Assembly: GCA_903924445.1 (NCBI GenBank)
Contig: CAIYBQ010000614.1
Span: 1 to 8,810 of the forward strand
DNA: 8,810 bases
Direction of reading: 5' to 3'
Source of the DNA: an uncultured Armatimonadota bacterium
GTDB taxonomy: Bacteria; Armatimonadota; Armatimonadia; Armatimonadales; Armatimonadaceae
Position 1 is the first letter of the stretch, and each line of letters begins with the position of its first letter. Both the position numbers and the translations under genes were made by a program. The notes beneath the pieces were generated by a model that saw only the letters and a program-made list of their open reading frames with translations, had not been told where the DNA came from and did not search any database. This document shows, piece by piece, positions 6,584-8,810 of the stretch.

Positions 6584-6589
6584 CTTGCC

Positions 6590-8392
6590 ATGTCTGGATT
6601 TGTCCCTGCAAACGTTCGGTCCATCGTCGCGACGGACTGTGGCTCTACAACCACCAAAGCGATTCTCATTGAGAAACAACCTGATGGGGTGTATCGGCTG
6701 GTCGCCCGGGGCGAAGCTCCGACAACGGTAGAGGCACCCTTTGATGATGTTACGGTCGGGGTCACAAATTCGCTGACCGAGCTCCAGGACCTCACTGGAA
6801 AGCAGATTCTGGATCCAGCTGGAAAGCCGATGACCCCCTCGCAGTCGGACACAGTTGGGGTCGACTTGTATCTATCTACATCCAGTGCCGGTGGTGGTCT
6901 GCAAATGACCGTGGCCGGTGTCGTTCGTGAAATGTCGGCTGAATCGGCTGAACGTGCGGCGCTTGGCGCTGGTGCCATTATCATGGATACCTTGGCGATC
7001 AACGATGGCCGTAAAGACCACGAGAAGGTGGAGAGAATTCGTGCGCTTCGCCCTGACATGATCTTGATGTCAGGTGGGACCGACGATGGAAATGTGGTTC
7101 CTCAGGTGCAGGAAATCGCTGAAATTCTTCGTTCAGCTGACCCAAAGCCTCGCCTGGGTATTGGACTTAAACTCCCAGTCATTTTTGCCGGCAGTGAGAA
7201 AATGCGTCCAGCGGTCATGGACACGCTTGGCGATACGGTTGACGTTCGGATGGTTCCTAACCTCCGGCCGACCATGGCGCGTGAAAACTTGGGCCCAGCC
7301 CGCGAAGCCATCCACGAGCTGTTCCTCGAGCACGTGATGCAGCAGGCTCCTGGTTATGGAAAACTGACTACTTGGACAAGCTCCGGGATCATGTCGACCC
7401 CGAACGCCGTTGGCAAAATCATGGAAGAGATTGCCCGCCAGCGGAACATTTCGATTCTTGGAGTCGATATCGGCGGAGCGACAACCGACGTGTTCTCCGT
7501 GTTTAGTGGTATCTACAACCGCACAGTTTCGGCAAACCTAGGGATGAGTTATTCCATTTGTAATGTGTTGACTGAGGCGGGACTGCCTAATATCAAGCGC
7601 TGGTTACCTTTCGAAGAAAGCGATGCCTACATTCGCAACCAGTTGCGAAACAAAATGGTTCGGCCGACGACGATTCCTCAGGATTTACGTGACTTACAGA
7701 TTGAACAGGCTGCAAGCCGTGAGGCGCTACGTCTGGCGTTTGAGCACCATAAATCGCTCGCTCGCGAAATGGTCGGGGTGCAGCAACAGCGTGACATCAG
7801 CGACATTTTTGAGCAAAAGGCCAGCGGTTCTACGCTTGTGAATATGTTCGAACTTGACATGCTGATAGGTAGTGGTGGTGTGCTTGCGCATGCTCCAAAG
7901 CTCGCCCAAACCGCTTTGATGATGATGGATGCGTATGCACCGCAGGGTCTGACGACGCTGGCTAAAGACTCAATCTTTATGATGCCGCAGCTGGGTATCC
8001 TCTCCACTCTATTACCTGAAGCCGCGACCGAAGTGTTTGAAAGAGACTGTCTGATTCGTATTGCTGATTGTCTGGCACCCGTAGGTACCGCAAAAGCAGG
8101 CGAAGAGTGCTTTACGGCAATCGTGGATGGAAAGTCGTATTTGGTGCCATTTGGTGAGATTGTTCTCGTGCCTGTGGAAGCCGGTCGGACCGTCAATGTC
8201 GAATGTAGACCGGGTAAGTCCTTTGACTTTGGTGATGGCAAGGGACGTAGCAAGACGTACACAACAGTTGCTGGCGAGCTCGGCTTAGTGTTGGATGGAC
8301 GTGGTCGACCTATTGTTATTCCAGTAGAGGATGCTGAGCGCGCAGCAACGATGCGGCGCTGGCTCGAAGCGATGGGTCTCAGTAGTTCCTAA
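6590..8392 (+). CDS. GlmL/MutL-family ASKHA ATPase (glutamate mutase-associated protein family)
   Basis: Related to GlmL (MutL) encoded between the subunits of B12-dependent glutamate mutase in clostridia, thought to be an ATP-dependent reactivator of the mutase. It is not the DNA mismatch-repair MutL. The ASKHA (actin/Hsp70/sugar kinase) fold motifs are clear: phosphate-1 DCGSTTTK at 16-23, SSAGGGL at 98-104, SGGTDDGN at 161-168, phosphate-2 DIGGATTD at 293-300, and an adenosine-type GSGG at 427-430. At 600 residues it is much longer than clostridial GlmL (about 460). A large part of the excess appears to be a helical, charged stretch at about 340-420 and a C-terminal beta-rich domain at about 500-590 (GELGLVLDGRGRPIVIP) that carries no ATPase motif. 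No mutase subunit is in view, so the client is unknown. ATG 6590 has no Shine-Dalgarno and sits 6 bases after a -10-like TAGAAT. Confidence 0.9.
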   Translation: MSGFVPANVRSIVATDCGSTTTKAILIEKQPDGVYRLVARGEAPTTVEAPFDDVTVGVTNSLTELQDLTGKQILDPAGKPMTPSQSDTVGVDLYLSTSSAGGGLQMTVAGVVREMSAESAERAALGAGAIIMDTLAINDGRKDHEKVERIRALRPDMILMSGGTDDGNVVPQVQEIAEILRSADPKPRLGIGLKLPVIFAGSEKMRPAVMDTLGDTVDVRMVPNLRPTMARENLGPAREAIHELFLEHVMQQAPGYGKLTTWTSSGIMSTPNAVGKIMEEIARQRNISILGVDIGGATTDVFSVFSGIYNRTVSANLGMSYSICNVLTEAGLPNIKRWLPFEESDAYIRNQLRNKMVRPTTIPQDLRDLQIEQAASREALRLAFEHHKSLAREMVGVQQQRDISDIFEQKASGSTLVNMFELDMLIGSGGVLAHAPKLAQTALMMMDAYAPQGLTTLAKDSIFMMPQLGILSTLLPEAATEVFERDCLIRIADCLAPVGTAKAGEECFTAIVDGKSYLVPFGEIVLVPVEAGRTVNVECRPGKSFDFGDGKGRSKTYTTVAGELGLVLDGRGRPIVIPVEDAERAATMRRWLEAMGLSSS

Positions 8393-8433
8393 ATCACCTG
8401 TTTTTACGTACTCGATTTGCCGACATCTAATTC

Positions 8434-8810
8434 GTGGGCATTCTACACAAAGCCAGACAGGCATATCTGATTGCGAAGGGGAACTGGGTTCTCCGGGGGA
8501 GCATCAGGCCGTTCTCGAAAGTATTTGTTGAAGGCAAACTTCTTGTGAGGAATCGCCACCGTATCCAAATTGGAAATGGATTTAGGGTACTTGCGGCCCA
8601 CGTCGCAGTGGAACTTGGAGCTGGGGCGTATGGACGCATCACCATTGGAGATAACACGTTCATCAACTCGGGAACTAGTATTGGCAGTCTTTCGTCGGTG
8701 ACTATTGGAAACAACGTTGCAATCGGAAACTATGTACTGATACTTGATTCTGATTATCATAATCCGCTGGATCATACAAAACCTGGTGCAAAAGCTCCAA
8801 TCGTCATCGG
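8434..8810 (+). CDS. Hexapeptide-repeat (left-handed beta-helix) acyltransferase, 3' end beyond the window
   Basis: The first 125 residues are visible; the frame is still open at the edge. An N-terminal segment (residues about 1-45, GILHKARQAYL then VLRGSIRPFSKVFVEG) precedes imperfect hexapeptide turns with the [LIV]-G-x pattern: IQIGNG (45-49), ITIGDN (69-74), TSIGSLSS, VTIGNN (89-94) and VAIGNY (95-100). DSDYHN at 105-110 contains a His typical of the catalytic region of xenobiotic/maltose-type acetyltransferases. Such enzymes acylate sugars or envelope glycans using acyl-CoA; the substrate here cannot be told. GTG 8434 is the first possible start after an in-frame TAA at 8428-8430; it has no clear Shine-Dalgarno. 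It follows the MutL-family gene by 41 bases on the same strand, without a terminator. Confidence 0.85.
   Translation, partial: MGILHKARQAYLIAKGNWVLRGSIRPFSKVFVEGKLLVRNRHRIQIGNGFRVLAAHVAVELGAGAYGRITIGDNTFINSGTSIGSLSSVTIGNNVAIGNYVLILDSDYHNPLDHTKPGAKAPIVI

Noticed and set aside
7678..8262. 194-codon open frame on the minus strand
   Set aside because: It lies entirely within the MutL-family gene, has a Ser/Arg-rich composition typical of an antisense shadow, and has no recognisable motif.
6590..8392. Reading 'MutL' as the DNA mismatch-repair protein
   Set aside because: There is no GHKL ATPase signature; the motifs are those of the ASKHA fold as in GlmL. The shared name is coincidental.
8393..8433. 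Terminator after the MutL-family gene
   Set aside because: There is a run of five T (8401-8405), but no GC-rich inverted repeat precedes it, so it does not qualify as a rho-independent terminator.
8427..8775. Two minus-strand frames opposite the acyltransferase start
   Set aside because: The plus-strand frame shows repeated hexapeptide turns of a known family; the opposite frames show nothing.
1..8810. tRNA, rRNA, CRISPR arrays, insertion sequences, integrase sites or a riboswitch
   Set aside because: Coding sequence fills nearly the whole window; the few gaps are under 90 bases and contain no cloverleaf, direct-repeat array, terminal inverted repeat or recognisable aptamer. No gap exceeds 300 bases.

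Overview
The window is a compact stretch of bacterial chromosome carrying eight recognisable or near-complete genes plus a truncated one at the left edge. There are almost no gaps, base composition is moderate and looks even, and I see no mobile elements, repeats, CRISPR arrays or RNA genes. The gene set (cdaA-cdaR-glmM, def-fmt, a cysteine desulfurase, and a long GlmL/MutL-family ASKHA protein) suggests a bacterium of the Terrabacteria type. The Firmicutes-like c-di-AMP operon combined with a 600-residue MutL homologue would fit Armatimonadota or Chloroflexota-like lineages. That placement is inference from gene content and would need a phylogeny.

Layout. Positions 3183 down to 1 (minus strand) form one tight operon: cdaA (diadenylate cyclase), cdaR (YbbR-domain regulator), glmM (phosphoglucosamine mutase), and the start of an unrecognised membrane protein that runs off the left edge. 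The junctions are a 4-base ATGA overlap, a 10-base gap and a TGA/TTG overlap, so translation is probably coupled. Diverging from it is a class I NifS/IscS-type cysteine desulfurase (3235-4383, plus). Its 3' end overlaps, tail to tail, the end of fmt. Positions 5861 down to 4341 (minus) hold def and fmt, 3 bases apart: peptide deformylase and methionyl-tRNA formyltransferase, the two halves of the N-formylmethionine cycle. Diverging from def on the plus strand are an unrecognised 199-residue protein (5950-6549), the MutL-family protein (6590-8392), and the 5' part of a left-handed beta-helix (hexapeptide) acyltransferase that runs off the right edge.

How the genes work together. The left operon links c-di-AMP synthesis and its regulator to the first committed steps of cell-wall amino sugar synthesis, a well-known arrangement. 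The def-fmt pair serves initiator formylation. The right-hand genes are the least understood part: the MutL-family protein is related to the presumed reactivator/chaperone of glutamate mutase, but no mutase subunit is in view, and its upstream neighbour is uncharacterised.

Expression signals. Genes internal to the left operon carry Shine-Dalgarno sites. Three genes at or near the head of a transcript (cdaA, def, the MutL homologue) lack one and instead have a -10-like hexamer 6 to 15 bases before the start codon, suggesting leaderless or very short-leader mRNAs. I found no convincing rho-independent terminator anywhere. No overtly novel system is evident; the best candidates for new biology are the 199-residue protein with the MutL homologue, and the initiation pattern.
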